From NCBI RefSeq assembly GCF_002575655.3, contig NC_053039.3, forward strand, positions 220,615,622-220,679,621: a stretch of 64,000 bases of DNA, given 5' to 3'. Of the stretch, positions 35,456 to 48,703 are shown in pieces (the stretch's first letter is position 1; every line of letters starts with the position of its first letter). The notes beneath the pieces were generated by a model. The model was not told where the DNA came from and ran no database searches. It saw only the letters and a list, made by a program, of their open reading frames with translations. Source of the DNA: Aegilops tauschii subsp. strangulata (Eukaryota > Streptophyta > Magnoliopsida > Poales > Poaceae). A program made the translations under genes and the position numbers.

Positions 35456-38400
35456 TTGTTGCTTCCCTATGTTTTATATGTGTTCCTAGAGAAAACTAAG
35501 ATGAAAGATGATAGTAGCAATGATGCGGACTGGGTCCGTGATCTGAGGTTTATCCTCATTGCTGCACAGAAGAATTATGTCCTTGATGCACCGCTAGGTG
35601 ACAGACCTATTGTAGGAGCAGATGCAGACGTTATGAACGTTTGGCTAGCTCAATATGATGACTACTTGATAGTTTAGTGCACCATGCTTAACGGCTTAGA
35701 ATCGGGACTTCAAAGACGTTTTGAACGTCATGGACCATATGAGATGTTCCAGGAGTTGAAGTTAATATTTCAACCAAATACCCGAGTTGAGAGATATGAA
35801 GTCTCCAACAAGTTATATAGCTAAAAGATGGAGGAGAATAGCTCAAGCAGTGAGCATGTGCTGATATTGTTTGGGTACTACAATCGCTTGAATCAAGTGG
35901 GATTTAATCTTCCAGATAAGATAGCGATTGACAGAATTCTCTAGTCACCATCACCAAGTTAGTAGAACTTCGTGGTGAACTATAGTATGCAAGGGATGAC
36001 GAAAATGATTCCCGAGCTTTTCATAATGATGAAATCGATGAAGGTAGAAATCAAGAAAGAGCATCAAGTGTTGATGATTAACAAGACCACTAGTTTCAAG
36101 AAAAGGGCAAAGGGAAAGAAAGGGAACTTCATGTAGAATGGCAAGCAAGTTGTCACTTCCGTGAAGAAGCCCAAAGCTAGACTAAAGCCTGAAACTGAGT
36201 GCTTCTACTGCAAAGGAAATGGTCACTGGAAGCGGAAATGCCCTAAATATTTGGTGGATAAGAAGGATGGCAAAGTGAACAAGGGTATATTTGATATACA
36301 GGTTATTGATGTGTACCTTACTAATGTTTATAGTAGCCCCTGGGTATTTGATACTTGTTCGGTTGCTAAAAATTAGTAACTCGAAACAGGAGTTACAGAA
36401 TAAACAGAGACTAGTTGAGGGTGAGGTGACGATGTGTGTTGGAAGTAGTTCCAAGATTGATATGATCATCATCGCTCACTCCCTATACTTTCGGGATTAG
36501 TGTTGAACCTAAATAAGTGTTATTTGGTGTTTGCGTTGAGCATGAATATGATTTGATCATGTTTATTGCAATACGGTTATTCATTTAAGTTAAAGAATAA
36601 TTGTTGTTCTGTTTACATGAATAAAACCTTCTATGGTCATACACCCAATGAAAATGGTTTGTTGGATCTCGATCGTAGTGATACACATATTCATAATATT
36701 GAAGTCAAAAGATGCAAAGTTAATAATGATAGTGCAACTTATTTGTGGCACTGCCGTTTAGGTCACATTGGTGTAAAGCGCATGAAGAAACTCCATGCTG
36801 ATGGGATTTTGGAATCACTTGATTATGAATCGCATGATGCTTGTGAACCATGCCTTATGGGCAAGATGACTAAGACTCTGTTCTCCAGAACAATGGAGCG
36901 AGCAACTGACTTATTGGACATAATACATATTGATGTACGCAATCCGATGAGTGTTGAGACTCGCGGCGGGTATCGTTATTTTCTCACTTTCACAAATGAT
37001 TTGAGCAGATATGGGTATATCTACTTAATGAAACATAAGTCTGAAACATTTGAAAAGTTCAAATAATTTCAGAGTGAAGTGGAAAATCATCGTAACAATA
37101 AAATAAAGTTTCTACGATCTGATCGTGGAGGAGAATATTTGAGTTACGAGTTTGGTCTTCATTTGAAACAATGCGGAATAGTTTCGCAACTCACGCCACC
37201 TGGAACACCACTGCGTAATGGTGTGTCCGAACATCGTAACCGTACTTTATTAGATATGGTGCGATCTATGATGTCTCTTACCGATCTACCACTATCGTTT
37301 TGGGGTTATGCATTAGAGACAGCGGCATTCACGTTAAATAGGGCACCATCTAAATCCGTTGAGACGACACCATATGAACTATGGTTTGGCAAGAAACCAA
37401 AGTTGTCGTTTCTTAAAGTTTGGGGTTGCGATGCTTATGTGAAAAAGTTTCATCCTGATAAGCTCAAACCCAAATCGAAAAAATGTGTCTTCATAGGATA
37501 CCCAAAGGAGACTATTGGGTACGCCTTCTATCACAGATCCGAAGGCAAGACATTCGTTGCTAAGAATGGATCCTTTCTAGAGAAGGAGTTTCTCTCGAAA
37601 GAAGTGAGTGGGAGGAAAGTAGAACTTGATGAGGTAACTGTACCTGCTCCCTTATTGGAAAGTAGTTCATCACAGAAATCTATTCCTGTGACTCCTACAC
37701 CAATTAGTGAGGAAGCTAATGATGATGATCTTGTAACTTCAGATCAAGTTACTACTGAACCTCGTAGGTCAACCAGAGTGGTACGGTAATCCTATTCTGG
37801 AGGTCATGTTACTTGACCATGACGAACCTACGAACTATGAGGAAGCAATGATGAGCCCAGATTCCGCGAAATGGCTTGAGGCCATGAAATCTGAGATGGG
37901 ATCCATGTATGAGAACAAAGTGTGGACTTTGGTTGACTTGCCCGATGATCGGCAAGCCATAGAAAATAATGGATCTTCAAGAGGAAGACGGACGCTGATA
38001 GTAGTGTTACTATCTACAAAGCTAGACTTGTCGAACAAGGTTTTGACAAACTTCAAGATGTTGACTACAATGAGATTTTCTCACTCGTAGCGATGCTTAA
38101 GTCTGTCCGAATCATGTTAGCAAATTACCATATTTTATGAAATCTGGAAAATGGATGTCAAAACTACATTCCTTAATGGATTTCTTAAAGAAGAGTTGTA
38201 TATGATGCAACCAGAAGGTTTTGTCGATCCTAAAGGTGCTAACAAAATGTGCAAGTTCCAACGATCCATCTATGGACTGGTGCAAGCATCTCGGAGTTGG
38301 AATATACACTTTGATGAGTTGATCAAAGCATATAATTTTATACAGACTTGCGGTGAAGCCTGTATTTACAAGAAAGTGAGTGGGAGAACTACAACATTTC

Positions 38401-39110
38401 TGATAAATATATGTGAATGACATATTGTTGATCGGAAATAATGTAGAATTTTCTGGAAAGCAGAAAGGAGTATTTGAAAGGAGTTTTCCAAAGAAAGACT
38501 TCGGTGAAGCTGCTTACATATTGAGCATCAAGATCTATAGAGATAGATCAAGACGCTTGATAAGTTTTTTCAATGAGTACATACCTTGACAAGATTTTGA
38601 AGTGGTTCAAAATGCAACAGTCAAAGTAAGAGTTCTTGCCTGTGTTACAAGGTGTGAAATTGAGTAAGACTCAAATCCCGACCACGGCAGAAAATAGAGA
38701 GAGAATGAAAGTCATTCCCTATGCCTCAGCCATAGGTTCTATAAAGTATGCCATGCTGTGTACCGGACCTATTGTATACCCTACACTAAGTTTGGCAAGG
38801 GATTACAATAGTGATCTAGGAGTAGATCACTGGACAGCGGTCAAAATTATCCTTAGTGGAATAACGATATGTTTCTCGATTATGGAGGTGACAAAAGGTT
38901 CGTCGTAAAGGGTTACGTCGATGCAAATTTTGACACTGATCCAGATGACTCTAAGTCTCAATCTGGATGCATATTGAAAGTGGGAGCAATTAGCTAGAGT
39001 AGCTCCGTGCAGAGCATTGTTGACATAGAAATTTCTAAAATACATACGGATCTGAATGTGGCAGACCCGTTGACTAAACTTCTCTCACAAGCAAAACATG
39101 ATCACACCTT
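35456..39110 (+). pseudogene. C1 internal B: complete but stop-riddled gag-pol remnant
   Basis: Order as in Angela: gag start (FLEKTKMKDDSSNDADWVRD, about 35485), zinc knuckle CFYCKGNGHWKRKC (about 36200, intact CX2CX4HX4C), protease with DTC in place of DTG (about 36350), GAG-pre-integrase and integrase (36566-37789, with Asp in IIHIDVRNPM, Asp in LRSDRGGEY and Glu in NGVSEHRNRT), reverse transcriptase fragments (37806-38420) and RNase H fragments (38636-38908). Stops occur in gag (for example the TAA in AGCTAAAAGATGG near 35821), at 37064 and in the polymerase. A 17-bp deletion near 37778 relative to internal A removes the segment before EWYGN. It is inactive. Confidence 0.9.
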
Positions 39111-39120
39111 ATTAATCTTT

Positions 39121-39282
39121 GGGTGTTAATCACATAGCGATGTGAACTAGATTATTGACTCTAGTAAACCCTTTGGGTGTAGGTCACATGACGATGTGAA
39201 CTATGGGTGTTAATCACATGGTGATGTGAACTATTGGTGTTAAATCACATGGCGAAGTGAACTAGATTGTTGACTCTAGTGC
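39121..39282 (+). repeat. Short tandem repeats before C1 LTR 3
   Basis: The same four-unit array as at 32279-32440, followed by the purine tract AAGTGGGAGAC (39283-39293). Confidence 0.85.
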
Positions 39283-39293
39283 AAGTGGGAGAC

Positions 39294-39991
39294 TGAAGGA
39301 AATATGCCCTAGAGGCAATAATAAAGTTATTATTTATTTCCTTATTACATGATAAATGTTTATTATTCATGCTAGAATTGTATTAACCGGAAACATGATA
39401 CATGTGTGAATACATAGACAAACAGAGTGTCACTAGTATGCCTTTACTTGACTAGCTCGTTGATCAAAGATGGTTATGTTTCCTAGCCATAGACATGAGT
39501 TGTCATTTGATTAACGGGATCAGATCATTAGGAGAATGATGTGATTGACTTGACCCATTCCGTTAGCTTAGCACTTGATCATTTAGTATGTTGCTATTGC
39601 TTTCTTCATGACTTATACATGTTCCTATGACTATGAGATTATGCAACTCCCGTTTACCGGAGGAACACTTTGTGTGCTACCAAACGTCACAATGTAACTG
39701 GGTGATTATAAAGGTGCTCTGCAGGTGTCTCCGAAGGTACTTGTTGAGTTGGCGTATTTCGAGATTAGAATGTGTCACTCCGATTGTAGGAGAGGTATCT
39801 CTAGGCCCACTCGGTAATACACATCACTATAAGCCTTGCAAGCATTGTAACTAATGAGTTAGTTGCGGGATGATGTATTATGGAATGAGTAAAGAGACTT
39901 GCCAGTAACGAGATTGAACTATGTATTGAGATACCGACGATCGAACCTCGGGCAAGTAACATACCGATGACAAAGGGAACAACGTATGTTG
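39294..39991 (+). repeat. C1 LTR 3, part 1
   Basis: Opens TGAAGGAAATATG and runs to the A1 insertion point. The last five bases (TGTTG, 39987-39991) are the A1 target duplication. Confidence 0.92.
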
Positions 39992-41702
39992 TGTTGGGGA
40001 TCGTTGCAGAAATTTAAAATTTTCTATGCATCACCAAGATCCATCTATGGAGTTTACTAGCAACGAGAAGGAAGGAGTGCATCTACATACCCTTGTAGAT
40101 CACGAGCAGAAGCGTTCAATTGAACGGGGTTGATGGAGTCGTACTCGTCGTGATCCAAATCACCGATGACCGAGCGCCGAACAGACGGCACATCCGCGTT
40201 CAACACACGTACGGAGCAGCGACGTCTCCTCCTTCTTGATCTAGCAAGGGGAAAGGAGAGGTTGATGGAGATCTAGCAGCACGACGGCGTGGTGGTGGAA
40301 GTAGCGGGGATCTCGGCAGGGCTTCGCCAAGCTCAGCGAGAGGGAGAGGTGTTACGGGAGGGAGAGGGAGGCACCAGGCGCCGTGGTGCGGCTGCCCTCC
40401 CTCCCCTCCACTATATATAGGGGCCCTGGGGGGCGCCGGCCCCTGGGAGATCCAATCTCCAGGGGGGCGGCGGCCAAGGGGTGGCTTCCCCCCCAAGCCA
40501 AGTGGGGGGCGCCCCCACCCCTAGGGTTTCCAACCCTAGGCGCAGGGGAGGCCCAAAGGGGGGCGCACCAGCCCACCAGGGGCTGGTTCCCCTCCCACTT
40601 CAGCCCATGGGGCCCTCCGGGATAGGTGGCCCCACCCGGTGGACCCCCGGGACCCTTCCGGTGGTCCCGGTACAATACCGGTGACCCCCGAAACTTTCCC
40701 GATGGCCGAAACTGGACTTCCTATATATAATTCTTCACCTCCGCACCATTCCGGAACTCCTCGTGACGTCCGGGATCTCATCCGGGACTCCGAACAACTT
40801 TTGGGTTACCGCATACTAATATCTCTACAACCCTAGCGTCACCGAACCTTAAGTGTGTAGACCCTACGGGTTCGGGAGACATGCAGACATGACCGAGACG
40901 ACTCTCCGGTGAATAACCAACAGCGGGATCTGGATACCCATGTTGGATCCCACATGTTCCTCGATGATCTCATCGGATGAACCACGATGTCGAGGATTCA
41001 ATCAATCCCGTATACAATTCCCTTTGTCAATCGGTACGTTACTTGCCCGAGATTCGATCGTCGGTATCCCAATACCTTGTTCAATCTCGTTACCGGCAAG
41101 TCACTTTACTCGTACCGTAATGCATGATCCCGTGACCAACCACTTGGTCACTTTGAGCTCATTATGATGATGCATTACCGAGTGGGCCCAGAGATACCTC
41201 TCCGTCATACGGAGTGACAAATCCCAGTCTCAATCCGTGTCAACCCAACAGACACTTTAAGAGATACCTGTAGTGTACCTTTATAGTCACCCAGTTATGT
41301 TGTGACGTTTGGTGCACCCAAAGCACTCCTACGGCATCCGGGAGTTACACGATCTCATGGGTCTAAGGAAATGATACTTGACACTGGAAAAGCTTTAGCA
41401 AACGAACTACACGATCTTTGTGCTATGCTTAGGATTGGGTCTTGTCCATCACATCATTCTCCTAATGATGTGATCCCGTTATCAATGACATCCAATGTCC
41501 ATAGTCAGGAAACCATGACTATTTGTTGATCAACGAGCTAGTCAACTAGAGGCTCACTAGGGACATGTTGTGGTCTATGTATTCACACATGTATTACGAT
41601 TTCCGGATAACGCAATTATAGCATGAACAATAGACAATTATCATGAACAAGGAAATATAATAATAACCATTTTATTATTGCCTCTAGGGCATATTTCCAA
41701 CA
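39992..41702 (-). repeat. A1 3' LTR
   Basis: On the plus strand it runs from TGTTGGGGATCG to CATATTTCCAACA. The minus-strand promoter box is TATATATA at 40412-40419. The purine tract AAGTGGGAGAC (minus strand) lies at 41703-41713. Confidence 0.95.
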
Positions 41703-41734
41703 GTCTCCCACTTGCACTAGAGTCAATAATCTAG

Positions 41735-42700
41735 TTACATTGTGATGAATCGAACACCCATAGAGTTCTGGTGTTGATCATGTTTTGCTCTAGGGAGAGG
41801 TTTAGTCAACGGATCTGCTACATTCAGGTCCGTATGTACTTCACAAATATCTATGTCTCCATTTTGAACACTTTCACGAATGGAGTTGAAGCGACGCTTG
41901 ATATGCCTGGTCTTCCTGTGAAACCTGGGCTCCTTGGCAAGGGCAATAGCTCCAGTGTTGTCATAGAGGAGAGTCATCGGGCCCGACGCATTGGGAATCA
42001 CCCCTAGGTCAGTAATGAACTCCTTCATCCAGATTGCTTCTTGCGCTGCCTCTGAGGCCGCCATGTACTCCGCTTCACAAGTAGATCCCGCCATGACGCT
42101 TTGCTTGCAACTGCACCAGCTTACTGCCCCTCCATTCAAAATATACACGTATCCAGTTTGTGACTTCGAGTCATCCAGATCTGTGTCAAAGCTAGCGTCG
42201 ACGTAACCCTTTACGAGGAGCTCTTCGTCACCTCCATATACGAGAAACATATCCTTAGTCCTTTTCAGGTACTTCAGGATATTCTTGACCGCTGTCCAGT
42301 GTTCCATGCCGAAATTACTTTGGTACCTTCCTACCAAACTTACGGCAAGGTTTACATCAGGTCTGGTACACAGCATGGCATACATAATAGACCCTATGGC
42401 CGAGGCATAGGGGATGACACTCATCTTTTCTCTATCTTCTGCCGTGGTCGGGCATTGAGCCGTGCTCAATTGCACACCTTGCAATACAGGCAAGAACCCC
42501 TTCTTGGACTGATCCATATTGAACTTCTTCAATATCTTGTCAAGGTACGTACTTTGTGAAAGACCAATGAGGCGTCTTGATCTATCTCTATAGATCTTGA
42601 TGCCTAATATATAAGCAGCTTCTCCAAGGTCCTTCATTGAAAAACACTTATTCAAATAGGCCTTTATACTTTCCAAGAATTCTATATCATTTCCCATCAT
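41735..42700 (-). pseudogene. A1 reverse transcriptase end and RNase H
   Basis: A 321-codon frame. It starts immediately after the YVDDIL catalytic motif (about 42704-42720), from which it is separated by a one-base deletion. It includes MKDLGEAAYILGIKI, the RT connection, and the RNase H domain (KGYVDASFDTD, then STCEAEYMAASEAAQEAIWMK and LLYDNTGAIALAKEP), and ends shortly before the purine tract with the DPLTKPL segment typical of Angela/BARE-1. RNase H looks intact. It is part of the broken pol. Confidence 0.93.
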
Positions 42701-42703
42701 AGT

Positions 42704-43545
42704 ATGTCATCCACATATAATAAGAGAAATGCTACAGAGCTCCCACTCACTTTCTTGTAAACACAGGCTTCTCCATAAGTCTGTGTAAACCCAAACGCTT
42801 TGATCATCTCATCAAATCGAATGTTCCAACTCCGAGATGCTTGCACCAGCCCATAGATGGAGCACTAGAGCTTGCATACCTTGTTAGCATTCTTAGGATC
42901 GACAAAACCTTCCGGCTGCATCATATACAATTCTTCCTTAAGAAAGCCGTTAAGGAATGACATTTTGACGTCCATTTGCCATATCTCATAATCATAGAAT
43001 GCGGCAATTGCTAACATGATTCGGACGGACTTCAGCTTCACTACGGGTGAGAAAGTCTCATTGTAGTCAACCCCTTGAACTTGTCGATAACCCTTAGCGA
43101 CAAGTCGAGCCTTATAGATGGCCACGTTACCATCCGCGTCTGTCTTCTTCTTAAAGATCCATTTATTTTCTACGGCTCGCCGATCATCGGGCAAGTCAGT
43201 CAAAGTCCATACTTCGTTTTCATACATGGATCCTATCTCGGATTGCATGGCTTCAAGCCATTTGTTGGAATCCGGGCCCGCCATCGCTTCTTCATAGTTC
43301 GATGGTTCATCGTTGTCTAACAACATGATTTCCATGACAGCGTTGCCGTACCACTCTGGTGCGGAACGTGTCCTTGTGGACCTACGAAGTTCAGCAGTAA
43401 CTTGATCTGAAGCTTCATGATCATCATCATTAACTTCCTCCCCAGTCGGTGCAGGCACCACATGAACATCTTCCCGCGCTGCGCTACTTTCCGGTTCGGA
43501 AGGGGTGACTATCACCTCATCAAGTTCCACTTTCCTCCCACTCAC
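42704..43545 (-). pseudogene. A1 reverse transcriptase, main part
   Basis: Begins right after the stop that ends the integrase frame (GAA to TAA, within LSK*VSGRKVELDEV). Visible motifs are TLTDLPDDRRAVENKWIFKK, ARLVAKGYRQVQGVDYNETF, LAIAAFYDYEIWQMDVKMSF and [24 protein letters not shown] at 42865-42867 interrupts it before [14 protein letters not shown], and the frame stays open to YVDDIL. Two nonsense changes are thus visible. In active BARE-1 relatives the whole is one polyprotein frame. Confidence 0.92.
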
Positions 43546-45713
43546 TTATTTCGAGAGAAACTCTTTCTCCAGAAAGGACCCGTTCTTGGCAACAAAGATT
43601 TTGCCTTCGGATCTGAGGTAGAAGGTATACCCAATGGTTTCCTTAGGGTATCCTACGAAGACGCATTTCTCCGACTTGGGTTCGAGCTTTTCAGGTTGAA
43701 GTTTCTTGACATAAGCATCGCATCCCCAAACTTTTAGAAACGACAGCTTAGGTTTCTTCCCAAACCATAATTCATATGGTGTTGTCTCAACGGATTTCGA
43801 CGGAGCCCTATTTAAAGTGAATGCGGCAGTCTCTAAAGCATAGCCCCAAAATGAGAGCGGTAGATCGGTAAGAGACATCATAGATCGCACCATATCCAAT
43901 AGAGTGCGATTACGACGTTCGGACACACCATTTCGCTGAGGTGTTCCAGGCGGCGTGAGTTGTGAAACTATTCCACATGTCCTTAAGTGTGTGCCAAATT
44001 CGTGACTCAAATATTCTCCTCCACGATCTGATCGTAAGAACTTTATTTTCCTGTCACGTTGATTCTCAACCTCACTCTGAAATTCCTTGAACTTTTCAAA
44101 GGTTTCAGACTTGTGTTTCATTAGGTAGACATACCCATATCTACTCAAGTCATCAATGAGAGTGAGAACATAACGATAGCCACCGCGAGCCCCAACACTC
44201 ATTGGACCGCACACATCAGTATGTATGATTTCCACTAAGTTGGTTGCTCGCTCCATTGTTCCGGAGAACGGAGCCTTGGTCATCTTACCCATGAGGCATA
44301 ATTCGCACGTGTCAAATGATTCGTAATCCAGAGACTCCAAAAGTCCATCTGCATGGAGCTTCTTCATGCGCTTGACACCAATATGACCAAGGCGGCAGTG
44401 CCACAAGTATGTGGGACTATTGTTATCAACTTTACATCTTTTGGTATTCACACTATGAATATGTGTAACATCACATTCGAGATTCATTAAGAATAAACCA
44501 TTGACCAGCGGGGCATGACCATAAAACATATCTCTCATATAAATAGAACAACCATTATTCTCGGATTTAAATGAGTAGCCATCTCGCATTAAACGAGATC
44601 CTGATACAATGTTCATGCTCAAAGCTGGCACTAAATAACAATTATTGAGGTTTAAAACTAATCCCGTAGGTAAATGTAGAGGTAGCATGCCGACGGCGAT
44701 CACATCGACCTTGGAACCATTCCCGACGCGCATCGTCACCTCGTCCCTCGCCACTCTCCGCTTATTCCGCAACTCCTGTTTTGAGTTACAAATATGAGCA
44801 ACCGCACCAGTATCAAATACCCAGGAGCTACTACGAGTACTAGTAAGGTACACATCAATTACATGTATATCACATATACCTTTGGTGTTGTCGGCCTTCT
44901 TGTCCGCTAAGTATTTGGGGCAGTTCCGCTTCCAGTGACCACTTCCCTTGCAATAAAAGCACTCAGTCTCAGGCTTGGGTCCATTCTTTGGCTTCTTCCC
45001 GGCAACTGGCTTACCGGGCGCGGCAACTCCCTTGCCGTCCTTCTTGAAGTTCTTCTTACCCTTGCCCTTCTTGAACTTAGTGGTTTTATTCACCATCAAC
45101 ACTTGATGTTCCTTTTTGATCTCCACCTCCGCTGATTTCAGCATTGAATATACCTCAGGAATGGTCTTTTCCATCCCCTGCATATTGAAGTTCATCACAA
45201 AGATCTTGTAGCTCGGTGGAAGCGACTGAAGGATTCTGTCAATGACCGCGTCATCCGGGAGATTAACTCCCAGCTGAGTCAAGCGGTTGTGCAACCCAGA
45301 CATTTTGAGTATGTGCTCACTGACAGAACTGTTTTCCTCCATCTTACAACTGAAGAACTTGTCGGAGACTTCATATCTCTCGACCCGGGCATGAGCTTGG
45401 AAAACCATTTTCAGCTCTTCGAACATCTCATATGCTCCGTGTTGCTCAAAACGCTTTTGGAGCCCCGGTTCTAAGCTGTAAAGCATGCCGCACTGAACGA
45501 GGGAGTAATCATCAGCACGTGATTGCCAAGCGTTCATAACGTCTTGGTTCTCTGGATGGGTGCTTCACCTAGCGGTGCTTCTAGGACATAATCTTTCTTG
45601 GCAGCTATGAGGATGATCCTCAGGTTCCGGACCCAGTCTGTATAGTTGCTGCCATCATCTTTCAGCTTGGTTTTCTCTAGGAACGCGTTGAAGTTGAGGG
45701 CAACGTGGGCCAT
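43546..45713 (-). pseudogene. A1 gag, protease and integrase
   Basis: The gag ATG is at 45713 (MAHVALNFNAFLEKTKLKDD); a frameshift near 45545 breaks it. From 45537 a 663-codon frame is continuous: gag core, zinc knuckle CFYCKGSGHWKRNC (about 44950), protease with intact DTG (WVFDTGAVAH, about 44810), GAG-pre-integrase (YLWHCRLGHIGVKRMKKLH) and integrase with Asp-Asp-Glu in IIHTDVCGPM, LRSDRGGEY and NGVSERRNRT. It ends at a TAA at 43546-43548. Integrase and protease active sites are unaltered, making this the best preserved protein-coding segment in the window. Confidence 0.95.
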
Positions 45714-46977
45714 TTGATCTACAAGACATATTGTAAAGATCTTAGACTAAGTTCATGATAATTAAGTTCATCTAATCAAATTATTCAATGAACTCCCACT
45801 CACATAGACATCCCTCTAGTCATCTAAGTGAAACATGATCCGAGTCAACTAGGCCGTGTCCGATCATCACGTGAGACGGACTAGTCAACATCGGTGAACA
45901 TCTTCATGTTGATCGTATCTTCTATACGACTCATGCTCGACCTTTCGGTCTTCCGTGTTCCGAGGCCATGTATGTACATGCTAGGCTCGTCAAGTCAACC
46001 TAAGTGTATTGCGTGTGTAAATCTGGCTTACACTCGTTGTATTCAAACGTTAGAATCTATCACACTCGATCATCACGTGGTGCTTCGAAACAACGAACCT
46101 TCGCAATGGTGCACAGTTAGGGGGAACACTTTTCTTGAAATTATTGCGAGGGATCATCTTATTTAAGCTACCGTCGTTCTAAGCAAATAAGATGTAAAAC
46201 ATGATAAACATCACATGCAATCAAATAGTGACATGATATGGCCAATATCATTTTGCTCCTTTGATCTCCATCTTCGGGGCGCCATGATCATCTTCGTCAC
46301 CGGCATGACACCATGATCTCCATCATCGTGTCTTCATGAAGTTGTCACGCCAACGATTACTTCTACTTCTATGGCTAACGTGTTTAGCAATAAAGTAAAG
46401 TAATTTACATGGCGTTATTCAATGACACGCAGGTCATACAAAAAAATAAAGACAACTCCTATGGCTCCTGCCGGTTGTCATACTCATCGACATGCAAGTC
46501 GTGATTCCTATTACAAGAACATGATCAATCTCATACATCACATATATCTCATTCATCACATCCTTTTGGCCATATCACATTGCAAGGCATATGCTGCAAA
46601 AACAAGTTAGACGTCCTCTAATTGTTGTTGCAAGTTTTTACGTGGCTTCTATAGGTTTCTAGCAAGAACGTTTCTTACCTACGTAAAACCACAACGTGAT
46701 ATGCCAATTTCTATTTACCCTTCATAAGGACCCTTTTCGTCGAATCCGTTCCGACTAAAGTGGGAGAGACAGACACCCGCTAGCCACCTTATGCAACTAG
46801 TGCATGTCAGTCGGTGGAACCCGTCTCACGTAAGCGTACGTGTAAGGTCGGTCCGGGCCGCTTCATCCCACAATGCCACCGAAACAAGATAAGACTAGTA
46901 GTGGCAAGAAAATTGACAACACCTACGCCCACAACAAGTTTGTGTTCTACTCGTGCATAGAAACTACGCATAGGCCT
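45714..46977 (-). other. A1 untranslated leader
   Basis: About 1.26 kb between primer site and gag ATG without coding signal, parallel to the C1 leaders. BARE-1-type leaders hold dimerisation and packaging signals, which I cannot locate by eye. Confidence 0.6.
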
Positions 46978-46991
46978 GGCTCATGATGCCA
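46978..46991 (-). other. A1 primer-binding site
   Basis: On the minus strand TGGCATCATGAGCC follows the 5' LTR after one base, a variant of the initiator-Met tRNA complement seen in Angela-type elements. Confidence 0.8.
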
Positions 46992-46992
46992 C

Positions 46993-48703
46993 TGTTGGGG
47001 ATCGTTGCAGAAATTTAAAATTTTCTACGCATCACCAAGATCCATCTATGGAGTTTACTAGCAACGAGAAGGAAGGAGTGCATCTACATACCCTTGTAGA
47101 TCGCGAGCGGAAGCGTTCAAGTGAACGGGGTTGATGGAGTCGTACTCGTCGTGATCCAAATCACCGATGACCGAGCGTCGAACGGACGGCACCTCCGCGT
47201 TCAACACACGTACGGAGCAGCGACGTCTCCTCCTTCTTGATCCAGCAAGGGGAAAGGAGAGGTTGATGGAGATCCAGCAGCACGACGGCGTGGTGGTGGA
47301 AGTAGCGGGGATCTCGGCAGGGCTTCGCCAAGCTCAGCGAGAGGGAGAGGTGTTACGGGAGGGAGAGGGAGGCGCCAGGGGCTGTGGTGCGGCTGCCCTC
47401 CCTCCCCTCCACTATATATAGGGGACTTGGGGGGGCGCCGGCCCCTGGGAGATCCAATCTCCAGGGGGGCGACGGCCAAGGGGTGGCTTCCCCCCCAAGC
47501 CAAGTGGGGGGCGCCCCAACCCCTAGGGTTTCCAGCCCTAGGCGCAGGGGAGGCCCAAAGGGGGGCGAACCAGCCCACCAGGGGCTGGTTCCCCTCCCAC
47601 TTCAGCCCATGGGGCCCTCCGGGATAGGTGGCCCCACCCGGTGGACCCCCGGGACCCTTCCGGTGGTCCCGATACAATACCGGTGACCCCCGAAACTTTC
47701 CCGGTGGCCGAAACTGGACTTCCTATATATAATTCTTCACCTCCGGACCATTCCGGAACTCCTTGTGACGTCCGAGATCTCATCCGAGACTCCGAACAAC
47801 TTTCGGGTTACCGCATACTAATATCTCTACAACCCTAGCGTCACCAAACCTTAAGTGTGTAGACCCTACGGGTTCGGGAGACATGCAGACATGACCGAGA
47901 CGACTCTCCGGTCAATAACCAACAGCGGGATCTGGATACCCATGTTGGCTCCCACATGTTCCTCGATGATCTCATCGGATGAACCACGATGTCGAGGATT
48001 CAATCAATCCCGTATACAATTCCCTTTGTCAATCGGTACGTTACTTGCCCGAGATTCGATCGTCGGTATCCCAATACCTTGTTCAATCTCGTTACCGGCA
48101 AGTCACTTTACTCGTGCCATAATGCATGATCCCGTGACCAACCACTTGGTCACTTTGAGCTCATTATGATGATGCATTACCGAGTGGGCCCAGAGATACC
48201 TCTCCGTCATACGGAGTGACAAATCCCAGTCTCGATCCGTGTCAACCCAACATACACTTTCAGAGATACCTATAGTGTACCTTTATAGTCACCCAGTTAA
48301 GTTGTGACGTTTGGTACACCCAAAGAACTCCTACGGCATCCGGGAGTTACACGATCTCATGGTCTAAGGAAATGATACTTGACATTGGAAAAGCTCTAGC
48401 AAACGAACTACACGATCTTTGTGCTATGCTTAGGATTGGGTCTTGTCCATCACATCATTCTCCTAATGATGTGATCCCGTTATCAATGACATCCAATGTC
48501 CATAGTCAGGAAACCATGACTATTTGTTGATCAACGAGCTAGTTAACTAGAGGCTCACTAGGGACATGTTGTGGTCTATGTATTCACACATGTATTACGA
48601 TTTCCGGATAACACAATTATAGCATGAACAATAGACAATTATCATGAACAAGGAAATATAATAATAACCATTTTATTATTGCCTCTAGGGCATATTTCCA
48701 ACA
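46993..48703 (-). repeat. A1 5' LTR
   Basis: 1711 bp, the same length as the 3' LTR. The minus-strand promoter box TATATATA is at 47413-47420. Confidence 0.95.

Larger units (their letters stand above)
39992..48703 (-). mobile_element. A1: Angela/WIS/BARE-1-type Copia retrotransposon, nearly complete
   Basis: 8712 bp on the minus strand with two 1711-bp LTRs (46993-48703 is 5', 39992-41702 is 3'), TGTTGG...CCAACA ends and a TGTTG target duplication on both sides (39987-39991 and 48704-48708). Primer site, gag, protease, integrase, reverse transcriptase, RNase H and purine tract are all present in Copia order. Coding is interrupted by a gag frameshift, two in-frame stops and a frameshift after YVDD, so it cannot act alone. 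By eye the first 290 bases of the two LTRs differ at about nine sites. Confidence 0.96.

Noticed and set aside
47201..47677. 158-aa Gly/Pro-rich frame in the A1 LTR
   Set aside because: It overlaps the LTR promoter region on the minus strand and is broken in the other LTR copy; no domain.
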